Of a stretch of DNA of 64,000 bases, positions 1 through 9,959 are shown one piece after another. The first letter of the stretch is position 1. Each line of letters begins with the position of its first letter. Under the pieces are notes generated by a model. That model did no database searches. It saw only the letters and a program-made list of their open reading frames with translations, and was not told the origin of the DNA. The stretch is from the NCBI GenBank assembly GCA_026873275.1, contig JANTUC010000004.1, positions 2,604,001 to 2,668,000 of the forward strand. The letters are read 5' to 3'. Position numbers and translations under genes: made by a program. The stretch comes from Pseudopithomyces maydicus. Its lineage: Eukaryota; Ascomycota; Dothideomycetes; Pleosporales; Didymosphaeriaceae.

Positions 1-357
1 ATATTTGGTGAAAGTCTCCCATCTAGCTTGGGTATTCCGTTCGCCGATGTGGTACTGGGCAATGCGGAGGATGAAAACTATGAGGGCGGAAACAAAGAGT
101 AGCAGGGTACGAATGCCAACGGGCCCGATGGGAAACCACGACCACAGGTCTGCAATTGCACATTGTGTTAGCGGGGTTTTGTGCATTCGCAGGGTCTACG
201 TACAATGGGACCATTTCCCCTGCCAGATGGCGGTTAGCCAGCAAATGAAAAAGGTGTATGAGGCTGCTTTTGTGAAGCGCTTGTGTAGAATTGGCGTCAC
301 AAAGTCCCGGTACGGTCGCGTCGCCGGCTGGACGGCGGCCGGGGCGGCTGAAGACAT
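1..357 (-). CDS. NDC1: Nucleoporin NDC1, N-terminal part (runs off left edge)
   Basis: Membrane-spanning nuclear pore protein of the NDC1 family, which anchors pore complexes and, in fungi, spindle pole bodies in the nuclear envelope. Exon 1 is 357..204 (start MSSAAPAAVQP); a 54-nt intron (150..203, GTACGT..CAG) joins in phase 1 to exon 2 (149 down to the edge). The visible 100 or so residues show the family's opening: a short basic N-terminus (TPILHKRF), a first hydrophobic helix (YTFFICWLTAIW), the WSWFPIG loop, and a second helix (GIRTLLLFVSALIVFILR). An in-frame ATG at 594 would add 79 residues without family resemblance, so the start at 357 is preferred. The gene is divergent from PEP12. 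Family assignment is from remembered similarity to fungal Ndc1; only the N-terminus can be judged. Confidence 0.75.
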
Positions 358-761
358 GATGGAGGACCTTGGATGCGAGCTCGAGGACAGGCCTAAATCA
401 TCGCACGGAAAACCCAACACCACAGCCGCGAAGAAAGGGAACAAAAGAGCGACAGGGAAGGTGGGGAGAGCTGGCGGACGCTCGTTTGTTTGAACAAAAC
501 ACTCGAGGTCGGAGCTCTGAGATATTCCTGCCGCCGATTCCTGACTAAGTACGGAGCTGCCTGCAACAGGGGTGGCACGTGCACCGTTCGTCATGCCCAG
601 GCACGCCCGCTTCCAACTTCAGGTGACGACCATCGGACCGACCAGACACGGCGAGACAGCTTACGACGCCCCCAGGCACCAGTCCGCACATATACCGCCC
701 ATCGCGCATCCAGAGACCCCACGTCCACCCCCCGACCCTCCCAAAACAGCGCGCCCTCGCT
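358..761. other. NDC1-PEP12 divergent intergenic region
   Basis: About 400 bp between two head-to-head genes, so it must hold both promoters and both 5' UTRs. No clear TATA box is visible. Open frames here are on both strands and look non-coding. Confidence 0.5.
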
Positions 762-1622
762 ATGTCGTTCCAGCACTCGTCGGCGCTGGAGTCGCAGCCA
801 ACCAACTGGCGAAGAGAGGACGACCCACAGTACGCCGACGACCCAGAGTTCCGCGACTTCGCCCAGAAGCTCGGCGACGACCTCTTTTCCCTCACCAGCG
901 ATGTCTCCCGTCTGTCAAACGAGACCGCGAAGCTCGGCACCTCCCGCGAGACCCCCAGGGTTCGGGAGCGCGTGAGGACCACCTCGGAAGAGACGTCGGA
1001 CAAGTTCAAGGAGATTGGAGAGCGTCTGAAGAAACTGACAACATGGCCGGATGTCGGGGTATGAAGGCTCCATCCCCCTTGCCAGCGGATACGGCGCTAA
1101 CGAAGACAGCCCTCCCAACGCTTCACCCAGTCCAAGCTCAGCCGCGAGTTCAAAGCCACCCTCACCGAGTTCCAGCAGCTCCAGCGCCAGGCCATAGAGA
1201 AGGAGAAGGCCTCCAACTCGGCTGCCCGCGCTGCCCTCCAGGACGCAAGCTCGCCCAGCGAGGAGCGCACCGAGTTCGAGCAGCAGCAACAGCAGGAGCA
1301 GCTGCGTCTGGCGAACCAGGACGACGTCGACTTCCAGGAACAAATGATCATCGAGCGCGAATCCGAAATCCGCAATATCGAGCAGTCGGTCGGCGAGCTC
1401 AACGAGCTGTTCCGCGACGTGGCCCACATGGTGCACGAGCAGGGCGCCCAGTTGGACATTATCGAGGAGAACGTCGAAGACACGTATACTTCCACCCAGG
1501 GCGCTCACGTCAACTTGAAGCAAGCGAGTAACTATCAGAAGAGCGCGCGGAGCAAGGCGTGCATCCTCTTGCTTATCCTCGCCATCGTCCTCGTCATCAT
1601 CATCCTCGCTGTTCTATTGTAA
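762..1622 (+). CDS. PEP12: Syntaxin-type endosomal Qa-SNARE (Pep12-like)
   Basis: t-SNARE acting in vesicle fusion at the late endosome/prevacuole. Exons are 762..1058 and 1110..1622; the 51-nt intron (GTATGA..CAG, branch GCTAAC) is phase 0 and gives 269 residues. The N-terminal half is the syntaxin Habc region; exon 2 opens with the conserved SQRFTQSKLSREF stretch. The SNARE helix covers about residues 175-235 and keeps the central Gln of a Qa-SNARE in MVHEQGAQLDIIEENVE. It is followed by a basic patch (QKSARSK) and a C-terminal hydrophobic anchor ending the protein (ILLLILAIVLVIIILAVLL), the normal tail-anchored arrangement. Length fits the family. Pep12 is preferred to plasma-membrane or Golgi syntaxins because of the short N-terminus and the tail, but paralogue choice is inference. 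Confidence 0.85.
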
Positions 1623-2374
1623 CCACATGTCGAGCGGCGACCGAACCCTTCACAGTCCCAGAACCCTGGGCGTGATTGTGTAGGATGTAACGAATCTTTG
1701 TACGGCTTTGGCTGGTACTTGCTGTATACTGCATGAGCATTTCTTTTGTTGGGCACTGATACCACGGCGCAGGCGGCGCTTGTTTGTTTCTTGGTTTCTA
1801 CATAATAACAAGGTCACTTTTCGAGTAGATTGTTCTTTTCGTATCACTCGAACTATAGATATTTCGTCGTTATGCCGTTGTGTCTATCGATGAGACGATC
1901 CGTACCGTACCATCCGCCGTTTCGCCAACCACCGTTCCGCCCAAACATGCTCATCCCTCATGTAATCCGTGTCCCCAAATGTAACCACACAGTTATACAT
2001 TCCTAACACAGTTGTTAACGACCGAAATCAATATCTTATAAATCCCCGAATCCAGGACCTGGACCGGGAAGCCTTGCTGTCAATCCCTACAAAGTGGCGC
2101 CACCCCGACTTCTGGCCCCATCCTCGCCCACAAGATCTCCATCCACATTCGCCATCCCATTAGCGTATCTGTGCCCTACCCAGAATTCGCTTCTCCAGCC
2201 CAATCACGCTGCCGTCCCATTACGCCGCCGCCCCTGAATACGACATGTGGCGCCCGAAGGATGCATGTTGTGACCATAACTCATGTCCCGTTTGTTTTCT
2301 CAGCCTGAGATGTATGTGGAATCCCCACCGTTCCCCAAGATCAAAGTCACAGTGACTGCACACTGCTCGTTCTA
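1623..2374. other. Intergenic region
   Basis: About 750 bp between PEP12 and the next gene. It contains the PEP12 3' UTR and the promoter side of the membrane-protein gene. No open frame has convincing protein character and no repeat was noticed. Confidence 0.4.
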
Positions 2375-3557
2375 ATGCACCACTCCGCGAATATATATCC
2401 CCGCCAGAACGGCGCCGATCGCCCCTGCCAAAATCAGCATGACCCAGAGCCGTTGACGACTATCTTTACGCCGCCTGCTTCGTGCAAGGAGCGATTTACG
2501 CCCTACTCGTCGTATCAGGCGACTTTGGTGCAGAGGGTTGGTGATGTGGATTGTATGTATTTTTTCTTGTCGTCAATGGGGAGGGGTTCGGGTTCATGAA
2601 GTATGTGTAATTACTTGCTAACTGTGCTGGCACAAAGGCATACCCCAAGACGTCGTATGCGCGGATTACTTCGGCCTGCATTATAACCCCGGGCGCTGTC
2701 CATCAGGCTACACGACGTTTGCCTCGAGTGTAGATGGTGATGCAACTGTTGCGACGTGTTGCTCGTCGTAAGTACACATACATACGTACATCCCGTGCTC
2801 CATCCCACTCCATCCCATCCCCCCGCAATCCCAGCAAACCCGTAAAATAAAAAAATGGAGAAGAGATGCAAACACACACACCCGCAAAGCTAACGCCCTC
2901 CCCAAAGCGGCTTCACGCATACCTCCATCTCCCCCTCCGACCCCAACCTCTCCAGCGCAAACCTCCCCACAGAACAATGCCTCTCCAGCATCACGAACCG
3001 TCAGACCAGAACACTCACCTGGGACACAACATCCACGTGGACGGTAACCTCGACGTTACTCAGTTCCACAAGCGAGGTCGTCATGTCCTCCATCCAACCG
3101 ACGGTCGCGACGACGGTTATCACGTTCGGCGCGATGGTAATGCCGCCGCTGTACATGACGGCGCGGAGGGAGGATTTCCCTGGTACGAGTAGCGAGGTGG
3201 ATTCATCTAAAGTGTCTACTTCGGAGTCGGCGTCGTCGTCGTCGGCATCTACATCTTCTCCCTCCGGATTCCCAAACCAGTGACCCGGATAAGAGTAGTA
3301 CTTCCCTGTCTACGGGGGCAAAGGCAGGGATAGGCGTTGGGATTGCGGTCGCGGTCATCGTGGTGTGTGTGGGTGCAGTGCTGCTGTGGAGACGGAGAAA
3401 GAGGGAAGGTGGAGGGGTTGGAGAGGCGGAAAGTGTGCCTGAGTGGAGGAAGCCGGAGGAGAGAGGAGAGGAGAAGGGGATGTCGGAGTTACAGGGGGGC
3501 AAGGGGGCGCTGGCGCATGAGTTGGAGGGGAGGCCGAGGGTGGGGGAGTTGCCGTAG
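2375..3557 (+). CDS. Ser/Thr-rich single-pass membrane protein (WSC/Mid2-like layout), frame break
   Basis: Uncharacterised fungal surface-type protein. Exons: 2375..2552, 2638..2767 and 2908..3557. Both introns have CTAAC branch sites, and the phases (1, then 2) join well. The ectodomain begins with the common fungal motif LTTIFTPPASC and contains CPSGYTT and a CC pair (Cys-rich, residues about 60-105). It continues into a Ser-rich stretch, then one transmembrane helix (GIGVGIAVAVIVVCVGAVLL) followed by WRRRKR and an acidic/basic cytosolic tail. No signal peptide is visible in front of LTTIF, so the true start or an upstream exon may be missed. The Ser-rich part and the helix are in different frames; one extra base in CCCAAACC near 3271-3278 explains this and gives 318 residues. 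A short intron is a less natural alternative. Function unknown; wall sensing is only suggested by layout. Confidence 0.55.
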
Positions 3558-3834
3558 TACGTAGGTAGGTAGGTAGGTAGGTGGTAGATCTCCCAGCAGT
3601 GCTACTGAGGAGTGAACGAACATTGTTCCAGAGCACGACAAATGTAGATTCGAATTAACTTTCCATCCTCGAAATACTATATCAGTGCTAGATCAGCCTC
3701 GATCGCCTACACACTTCTAGCCTTGAACATTCTTGCCAGACCCACCGACACCTCACAAGGGTATACCGCAGAAAAACAAATCCATAAAGACCAAGCCCGA
3801 GTTCACTCGCCACGCTTCTCAACTGCATTCTAAC
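3558..3834. repeat. Short intergenic region with (GTAG)n microsatellite
   Basis: Directly after the stop codon, positions 3561-3582 consist of five to six tandem GTAG units. The rest of this 277-bp gap shows nothing else. Confidence 0.6.
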
Positions 3835-4255
3835 TCACTCGCCACTCCGCCCATCTTGCGACACATCAATATGAATAGTCACCGAGTTCCCCACCTTATC
3901 CGAACACACTGCCGTCAAATGCGGGACATCGTACTCATCCCTCTGATGAAGCCCTTCCCTACACATTCCCACCGTCAGCATATATACAAGTAAAGTGCAA
4001 CTGTCGAAGCAGAAAGAAGCTGGTATGCACGTACCTTGTGATAATCCTGGTTGTCCCGATAGGGACGACATGGTCGGGAAGTCGGTTGAGCTGCGAGATA
4101 GTCATGTCGGCTATCTTCTGCGCCATTTCATGAGTTCGTGTGAAAGTTAGGGTTTGTAGAGCTACACCAACCTGGACGGGGATGCCGTGCTTGATGACTG
4201 TGCCGAATATGTGTTTCCTACGGATACCATTGAGGAGCTGGGTGCGGAAGTACAT
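3835..4255 (-). CDS. Small hypothetical protein, one intron
   Basis: I do not recognise this protein. Exon 1 is 4255..4035 and exon 2 is 3958..3835. The 76-nt intron starts GTACGT, ends GTGTAG and is phase 2, giving an uninterrupted 114-residue product. The consistent splice and the lack of stops are the case for a gene. No signal peptide, membrane helix or known motif is visible. The second exon is acidic and ends QDGRSGE. It lies between a membrane-protein gene on the other strand and a degenerate repeat tract; expression evidence would be needed to trust it. Confidence 0.35.
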
Positions 4256-5145
4256 GGTGGGGGTGGTGTTTGAGGTGGGGCTGGTGGTCGAGATGTGGTT
4301 GAAGGCCTAGTTGTAGTTGTTAGTGAGATGTTGTTGATAGTCGAGGTTTGTTTGGTAACCTGGCTGCAATGAACAGTCGAGGTATTGGTGACAGTTGAAG
4401 TGTAGTAGCTAGCTGAGATGTAGTTGGCAGTCGAGTTGTTGTTGATAGTCGAGTTGTAGTTGATAGTAGAAGGGAGAGTTCTTGTACAGACAAAGAAACA
4501 AGCTTTATATAGTATTTGCAGCGCTTACACGGTTGCCTACTACCTACAAATTTTATTGTAGTTGTGGAACAATAGACAATTCATTTTATTGTAGTACAAC
4601 TTTTAACCATCCCAAACATTGTCACATTCAAGAAAATCTAGGCAGTTGCAATAACATATCAATAGAAAAATCCTCCCTTATTCAGACTCTGGGTGATGAG
4701 GGAATGAAGTGCAAATCATTAGATTGCTGTGGCGTTCGGAGAATGAGTACGAACATGAAATATCCCAACTGCTTCAATATGGATGTTCATGGTGTCGAGA
4801 AGTCATTTCGTGTCATTCAATACCTCCTTACATTTAACTTGTAGGCAAGCTTTCGGAGACTAAAGTACAAATCCCTATACCCAAACAGTATTAATCACAG
4901 ATAAATGTACATTTCTCGGACGCGCGCGGTGGAGTATAAGAGATGTGCGTCCACTGACAGTCCGCTGACAATAAGCGCTTTCCTGCCAATCCCTGTATCC
5001 AATACCAGCACAGGTGCCCTGATTTCAGATATCAATTGGTTTTCAATCGTCACAAGAGGGGTTGACAGCTTTTTATCCATTATGCATTTTCATCCTGTCA
5101 GCTACTCTGCTGCCGCTTTTTCTGAACACAAAACAAAACAAAACA
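4256..5145. other. Intergenic region with degenerate repeat tract
   Basis: From about 4290 to 4475 a loose unit resembling GTTGTTGATAGTCGAG recurs several times with heavy divergence. The rest (4480-5145) is AT-rich. An open frame of about 120 codons at 4482-4844 has low-complexity character and no recognisable motif, so I do not call it a gene. Confidence 0.4.
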
Positions 5146-5990
5146 TCAATTGGTCGGACGGTCCACTCGATATGGTCGGATACCCCACTCCACTAACTCC
5201 TCTACCCTCCTTTCTGATTCCAGAGCTTCTTCGGCAAATGTTCCCGTGATATCGAAGAGAAATTTCGCTGGCAACTCATTGAATTGTTCTGGACTCCAAT
5301 CCTTCTTAGCATCCACCCAGCCATCACAGAATGCGTTGACTAGGATACGGAGCAACGTGTGGTTGTGTGGAAGATTGTCGTAAGCGGCGGCGATGACCTC
5401 GCATGATGGAACGATGACTGTCGTATCACTGTACATGTGATCCTCGATGGCCTCAACAGCTTTTTCGGTCAAGAGTGGAACGAGAAGTCGATCAGCTAGG
5501 ATGCACATCTTGACGAGGGACATAAGGTCCACTTTCTCCTCCAGAAAATGTCGTGTTCCATTGGTTCCCTCCCGGCCTGGCACACAGCCCGTGTACATCC
5601 AACTGATAAATCGCTCCATAGTTGGATGCTCGATATCATGCAATACGACCTGCGTGCGAGTAATGAGCATACTTGATCTTGAGAAGCGAGCGATAGAGGC
5701 CCACGGGCCTCTAGCCCAGTTTTTTGCCTAGCTGCGGGACAAACCTCTCCAGATTGACATTCTTCGAAGACCTCAGATCGTAGCGCGCCCTGGAAGTAGC
5801 CGGAGAAGTGTACGACGAGCGCTTTGTGAACAAAGTAGACTTGGCTCTGGTTGTCGTCGATGACCTTGATGCTTATGACCGGGCTACAGAACACGTCCCT
5901 TTGCACGTCAATGTATGGCCCGAACAAGACCTATGCGCCTTTCACTTACTTCGCCGAGAGTAGCTCGTTGCTAACTTGAGTTGTATCCAT
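5146..5990 (-). CDS. Small BTB/POZ-domain protein (BTB 1 of 5)
   Basis: Member of the short fungal BTB/POZ family, proteins thought to mediate protein-protein contacts; substrate unknown. Exons: 5990..5950, 5898..5745 and 5649..5146, with introns of 51 and 95 nt in phases 2 and 0, giving 232 residues. Exon 2 is the N-terminal half of the BTB fold with the family signature (VHKALVVHFSGYFQGAL). Exon 3 opens with the helix-strand leading to RFISWMYTG, then a C-terminal helical region (LVKMCILADRL, LRILVNAFCDGW, LPAKFLFDI). There is no Kelch, MATH or BACK domain of obvious type, so an adaptor role in ubiquitination is not shown. It is followed head-to-tail by BTB 2. Reading frame is intact. Confidence 0.8.
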
Positions 5991-6540
5991 GGCGCCAGAG
6001 AGAAACCGGGTTGTGTGGAATGTGCTGTATGGGTTGGGCTGTGTAGCTCGGACTGTGTGGATTGGATTTTGCAAAATCGTTTGTGTGGGTTGCGACGTTG
6101 GTTGCAGGTGAGAGAGTGAGTCTATAGCAAGGTGTGTTGACTAAGCGACGTGCAAACGGAGCTGGAAGTCCAGGAAGGCACGATGCGCACCTGTAAGCGA
6201 CCCAAACTTTGCAATTGGGCCGTTGATATCACAGGCAATAGACTGCACTAAAAGTGTTTCTTGTATATGTTATTCACACGCAATGTGATTCTAGAGAACA
6301 GGTGAGGCAAATCACACGGGTATCGTCCGACGCCGTGTTATCATTATTCTCGTCACTCTAAGGTACAGTAGTAGCGTCCTCAATATCTCCTGGCCCTTCT
6401 CGATTTTGAACCGCAGTTCAGATCATCCCCACTGTCGAACCACCAAAACAAGGAAGTTTCTGAGAATATCATCGCCCAATCTAGTTCCTTCCCTTTTCAT
6501 TCCTTTATATATTCCTAAAAGCAGCCTATGAAGGTACCGA
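5991..6540. other. Intergenic region between two BTB genes
   Basis: About 550 bp holding the promoter of BTB 1 and the 3' end of BTB 2. Nothing else recognisable. Confidence 0.4.
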
Positions 6541-7419
6541 TCATGCCTTGTCATTCAGGTAATCCTCCGCCACAAAAACCTTGGTCTTGTCTTCAATCCT
6601 GATCATCTTCGCGTACGTGCTCATCGCCTTCAAGTAGAAGCAGACTGGAAGGTTGTTGGTTTCTTCACCTATGAACATCTTTTTCGTGCAGTTCTGCCGT
6701 CCAGCGACGACAGTGGACGTCTACCCATAGCTGTATGTAGTGGTCATCCTCAGGGAGTGAGTCGCACAAGAAGCAGATGGTGTTGTACTTGGGCAGTTTA
6801 TTTGTGTTGATACTGTTAAAATAGTTTACGGTCATCTGCACGACCAGCTTTTTCAGCTCTGGCACGAGAAATCGATCGCTAAGGACATAAAGTTTGGCAA
6901 GGAGGTGGCTACCCGTGCACTCCGTAGGAACGTTGTACTTCTTATGCAATATTCTCGTCTGAGGTAGCCGCTGAGTGTAGAGCCATTCGATGAACGGCTC
7001 GAAGATGTAAGACTCCACATCCGGTAGACTGGCCTAGAGATCGTTAGTTCACGTTTCGATTAGACCAAAACATATTCTGATGGCGACTGCGAGAGGGTAC
7101 AAAAATTTTCGATCAATCAAGTGGCGTAATGACTGATTGTATATGTGCGAGACTCGTGAAATCAATGCTGTATTACTTACCTCACCAGATGCGCCTTCTT
7201 CAAATCGGTCACCTCCGAAAGCAGCTCTAAAATAGCCAGAATGTTGCATGATCAACGCCTTCGAGATGTAGTACGCTTTTCCTTCCGCGCCTATTTTGAC
7301 GATGATAGGAGGATTAGAGAACACGTCACTGTATTGGTCAGCGAAGGATAACTGTACATTTGGATAAAGACATACCTGATGGACGGTGGCTCCACAACCG
7401 CGCTCCCTGGGCGGCTCAT
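6541..7419 (-). CDS. Small BTB/POZ-domain protein (BTB 2 of 5), one frame break
   Basis: Same family and same gene plan as its neighbour. Exons: 7419..7376, 7328..7181 and 7033..6541, introns 47 and 147 nt in phases 2 and 0. The BTB signature reads SKALIMQHSGYFRAAF and the second half leads to FIEWLYTQ. The uncorrected frame stops at 6665, inside the C-terminal region. The expected C-terminus (LPVCFYLKAMSTYAKM, ending at a TGA at 6541) continues in another frame. The switch coincides with a run of five T on the plus strand at 6680-6684, where one base is extra. Ignoring that base gives 227 residues, close to its relatives. It is either an assembly indel or the first step of decay; the many similar breaks in this window favour the former. 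Confidence 0.7.
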
Positions 7420-7940
7420 CGTGGCGATAGGCTTTGACGGTTGCGCGAGAGTGTAAGCGACAGTTCAAGAAACAGATATATGATTGTTGAGTGCAAACGG
7501 CGGGAAGATGACTAAGCGAGCACACGTGATATCGAGGCGGCTGCCCAGGTGAAGGTCAAGGACAGAATCGCTCACTTCGAGTTTATCTAGGCACTTGGCA
7601 GCTTCACCTCGACTTCAGTTTTTGAGAAATGTGAGATATGCACTGGAAGCCAATTTTTAAAGGTCACATTCGAGTTGCAACATGTGTATATGCATGTGTA
7701 TCTGTACTAGATGTCCTTGAATAAAACGACCTAGATGTCCACGGTACACCGATTGCCAGCATCTAAACAATTTTAGAAGGTTGTTCTATCCTACAGGCTG
7801 CGGTGGTCACTATGTAAATGAAGCAAATAGTACAAGGAAGCTTCCACCTCCCTCACTACATGTTCTGAAGTTATTCTACACAGTTCATCAATCAAAGCAA
7901 AACTAGATAGTGCATATGTACAGTTCCTATCCGTACGTGC
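7420..7940. other. Intergenic region
   Basis: About 520 bp upstream of BTB 2 and downstream of the IFI6-like gene. AT-rich, no coding signal seen. Confidence 0.4.
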
Positions 7941-8343
7941 TCAACAGCCAGTATTATTCCTGCCCCAAACCCACGCTGCAAAGAAAGACAAGATAGTTCC
8001 AACCTGCGTAAACACGGCTATAATACGCGCTCCATAGCCGCCCATGGCCGCGCTCTGAGCGATCGCGTACAAGCCACGTGCGGGAACAGTACCGAAATAA
8101 GACATGATCGAAGCTGCCGCAGAGCCTGGCATTCTTCGTTAGTATGCACAGCCATGTTGTATTAAAATGGTATCCATAGGACGACGTACCTGCTATAGGG
8201 CCATTAGCACCGAACCCAAGAGCAGCAAGAAACGGAACAAATGATACGGCAGGTACAGAGATGATAACACCGCTCACAACCGGAAAAGCTATCTGGTAGA
8301 GGTGAGCCGCGATCCAGTCGAGGACAACTTTAGTGGCGTTCAT
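7941..8343 (-). CDS. IFI6/IFI27-like small membrane protein
   Basis: Matches the Ifi-6-16 family (interferon-alpha-inducible 6/27 type), also found in fungi, where its role is unknown; animal members sit in mitochondrial or ER membranes. Exons 8343..8190 and 8125..7941 with a 64-nt phase-1 intron give 112 residues. The family core is the Gly/Ala-rich hydrophobic stretch: LGFGANGPIAGSAAASIMS, then GLYAIAQSAAMGGYG. Hydrophobic segments lie at about residues 17-50 and 85-105. The short polar N-terminus has no clear signal peptide. The name reflects the domain, not interferon control. Confidence 0.7.
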
Positions 8344-9959
8344 CTTGGGCGGCTGTTTGATGGCTGGTCGAGTAGAAGGATTTTCGGATGATTGTCTTCG
8401 AACTGTAATCTCACAGGGTGACTAGAGTATAACTTTGAGGGTTATTCAGAAGATTTATATGTGGTGGGTATAATGGAGGTCGCAAAGATGGCTACGATGT
8501 GGCGTTGCACTTCATTGGCTGTGATGCGTCGAGACTGGACAGCGCGTACATGCATGAAGCTGTGCCGTATTGGCAGGCTGTGCTACATAGCCCGCATCGT
8601 CGACTACGCGATGTTTGCTGCCTACTGCATGATTAATCCATGCGATATCTAGATATCTGTACTAGTACATGCCGAGCAATATCAGTCGGCACGGCAGACG
8701 GTACCGCAACGTCAAGCATCGTCATCCCTTCAGCCAAAGTTTTTGGTCCACCTCATTGGCTTTCATCATTGAATCAAAAACTTGGGAAATGAGTTCGAAG
8801 TGTGCATCCTAAAATTCTCAGATGATTCAGCATCTCGAAAGTATGACTGGCTAATGTCAGGATACATCAGATATACCAGCACCAAAGCAATGTATCAAAT
8901 ATGAGAGAGTGAATGAATTGATAGCACGGGTGGATCTCTGATGGCCTAACAGTTGGGTTAAAAAGCACGCACTACATGTTATGTAGTATTCGATGGCCTA
9001 GAGCAAAGACATCATTTCTGAACATGGCTAGTTCTATTTTGTGAGAAACGAAGGTATGGTCTTTTACTAAGCTCACGAACCATAGGTACGGCGTTATCTT
9101 ATGTCATCATGACAGCACGAATGGACAATAGGACCTCATGACAGCAAGCACGTGAGGGACAGCGCCAATACCGATGATGTGCCTCCGATGTGTACGGTCT
9201 ACAATCGTCCTCAGTCGAGGCTCAAAAGACCCAGTGACATCTGGGGACATGATCCTCAACCAGACGGGCACTCTTCACGATGGATTTTGCATCGACAATT
9301 GTACGCAAAAGCGCAGCGATGCCATGCGTTTCATACGTTCCATCAAGACATACTCGCCGTCCAACACCATCGTCTCAGATCAAGTTGGAATCCTTGACCA
9401 AAGATGCCAAAACGACGTTCACGTGCACGAATGAATATGTAACCTCTGCTGATTCCCAGAATATCAGTGGAGCCCAGAAAGGGTTGCCTCCAAACCGGGC
9501 GCCCAGCCATGGGCCTAGTCTTCTCTACGCTCAGCGCGAAAACAGACTCGTGATGGAGACACGAGACTGCCGTAAGTAGTGTTTGTTTGCCGGCGTTCTG
9601 TCTGAAGAAGAGAAGAGGGAGCAGGGAAAATTCGGAGTTTTGGTCGCAGTCGGAGCTTGGACCAGGCGCCATGCCCGTTCGGGGCTGGGAGCTGCCGAAC
9701 CTCAATCTGGCCGTATGGGCTCTGGTCACCGAATCCACTTGATCCGTGGTTTGGCTTTGGGGCACGTTGCAACTTTACACATCTGCTGCAGCCTTGAGAT
9801 CCCCAGCCGGCAGCCTATATATTCGTCCCTTGTGCCTCGCCTCGCACCCCACGACCGCCGCCGCCCCTCCGCGCCTGCCCCGCGAATTCGAATTGTGGGC
9901 GCCGCTTGGTCCCACCACAGCCCGCACGCACTTCCCAGACACACCCCATACCAGACACC
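8344..9959. other. Long intergenic region upstream of SEC23
   Basis: About 1.6 kb. The last 150 bp hold the SEC23 promoter and 5' UTR, with a TATATA at 9816-9821. Overlapping open frames at 9150-9770 on both strands have no protein-like motif. I see no gene, repeat or RNA in the rest. Confidence 0.45.
9816..9821 (+). promoter_or_regulatory. Possible TATA element of SEC23
   Basis: TATATA about 140 bp upstream of the SEC23 start codon, in an otherwise GC-rich, pyrimidine-rich leader. Position is plausible for a fungal promoter; no experimental support. Confidence 0.3.

Noticed and set aside
2375..2575. Minus-strand frame ending in a basic patch and a membrane-like tail (WVMLILAGAIGAVLAGIYIR)
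   Set aside because: It has no start codon within the open stretch, no upstream exon partner, and lies antisense to the first exon of a well-supported spliced gene.
3183..3327. A third intron to explain the frame change in the membrane-protein gene
   Set aside because: It would delete the Ser-rich stalk and use weak sites; one extra base in CCCAAACC gives a typical sequence and a length divisible by three.
4482..4844. Plus-strand frame of 120 codons
   Set aside because: AT-rich, low-complexity composition, no motif, beside degenerate repeats; most likely chance.
9152..9770. Several overlapping frames on both strands upstream of SEC23
   Set aside because: Mutually overlapping, no motif or splice pattern; looks like GC-rich intergenic sequence.
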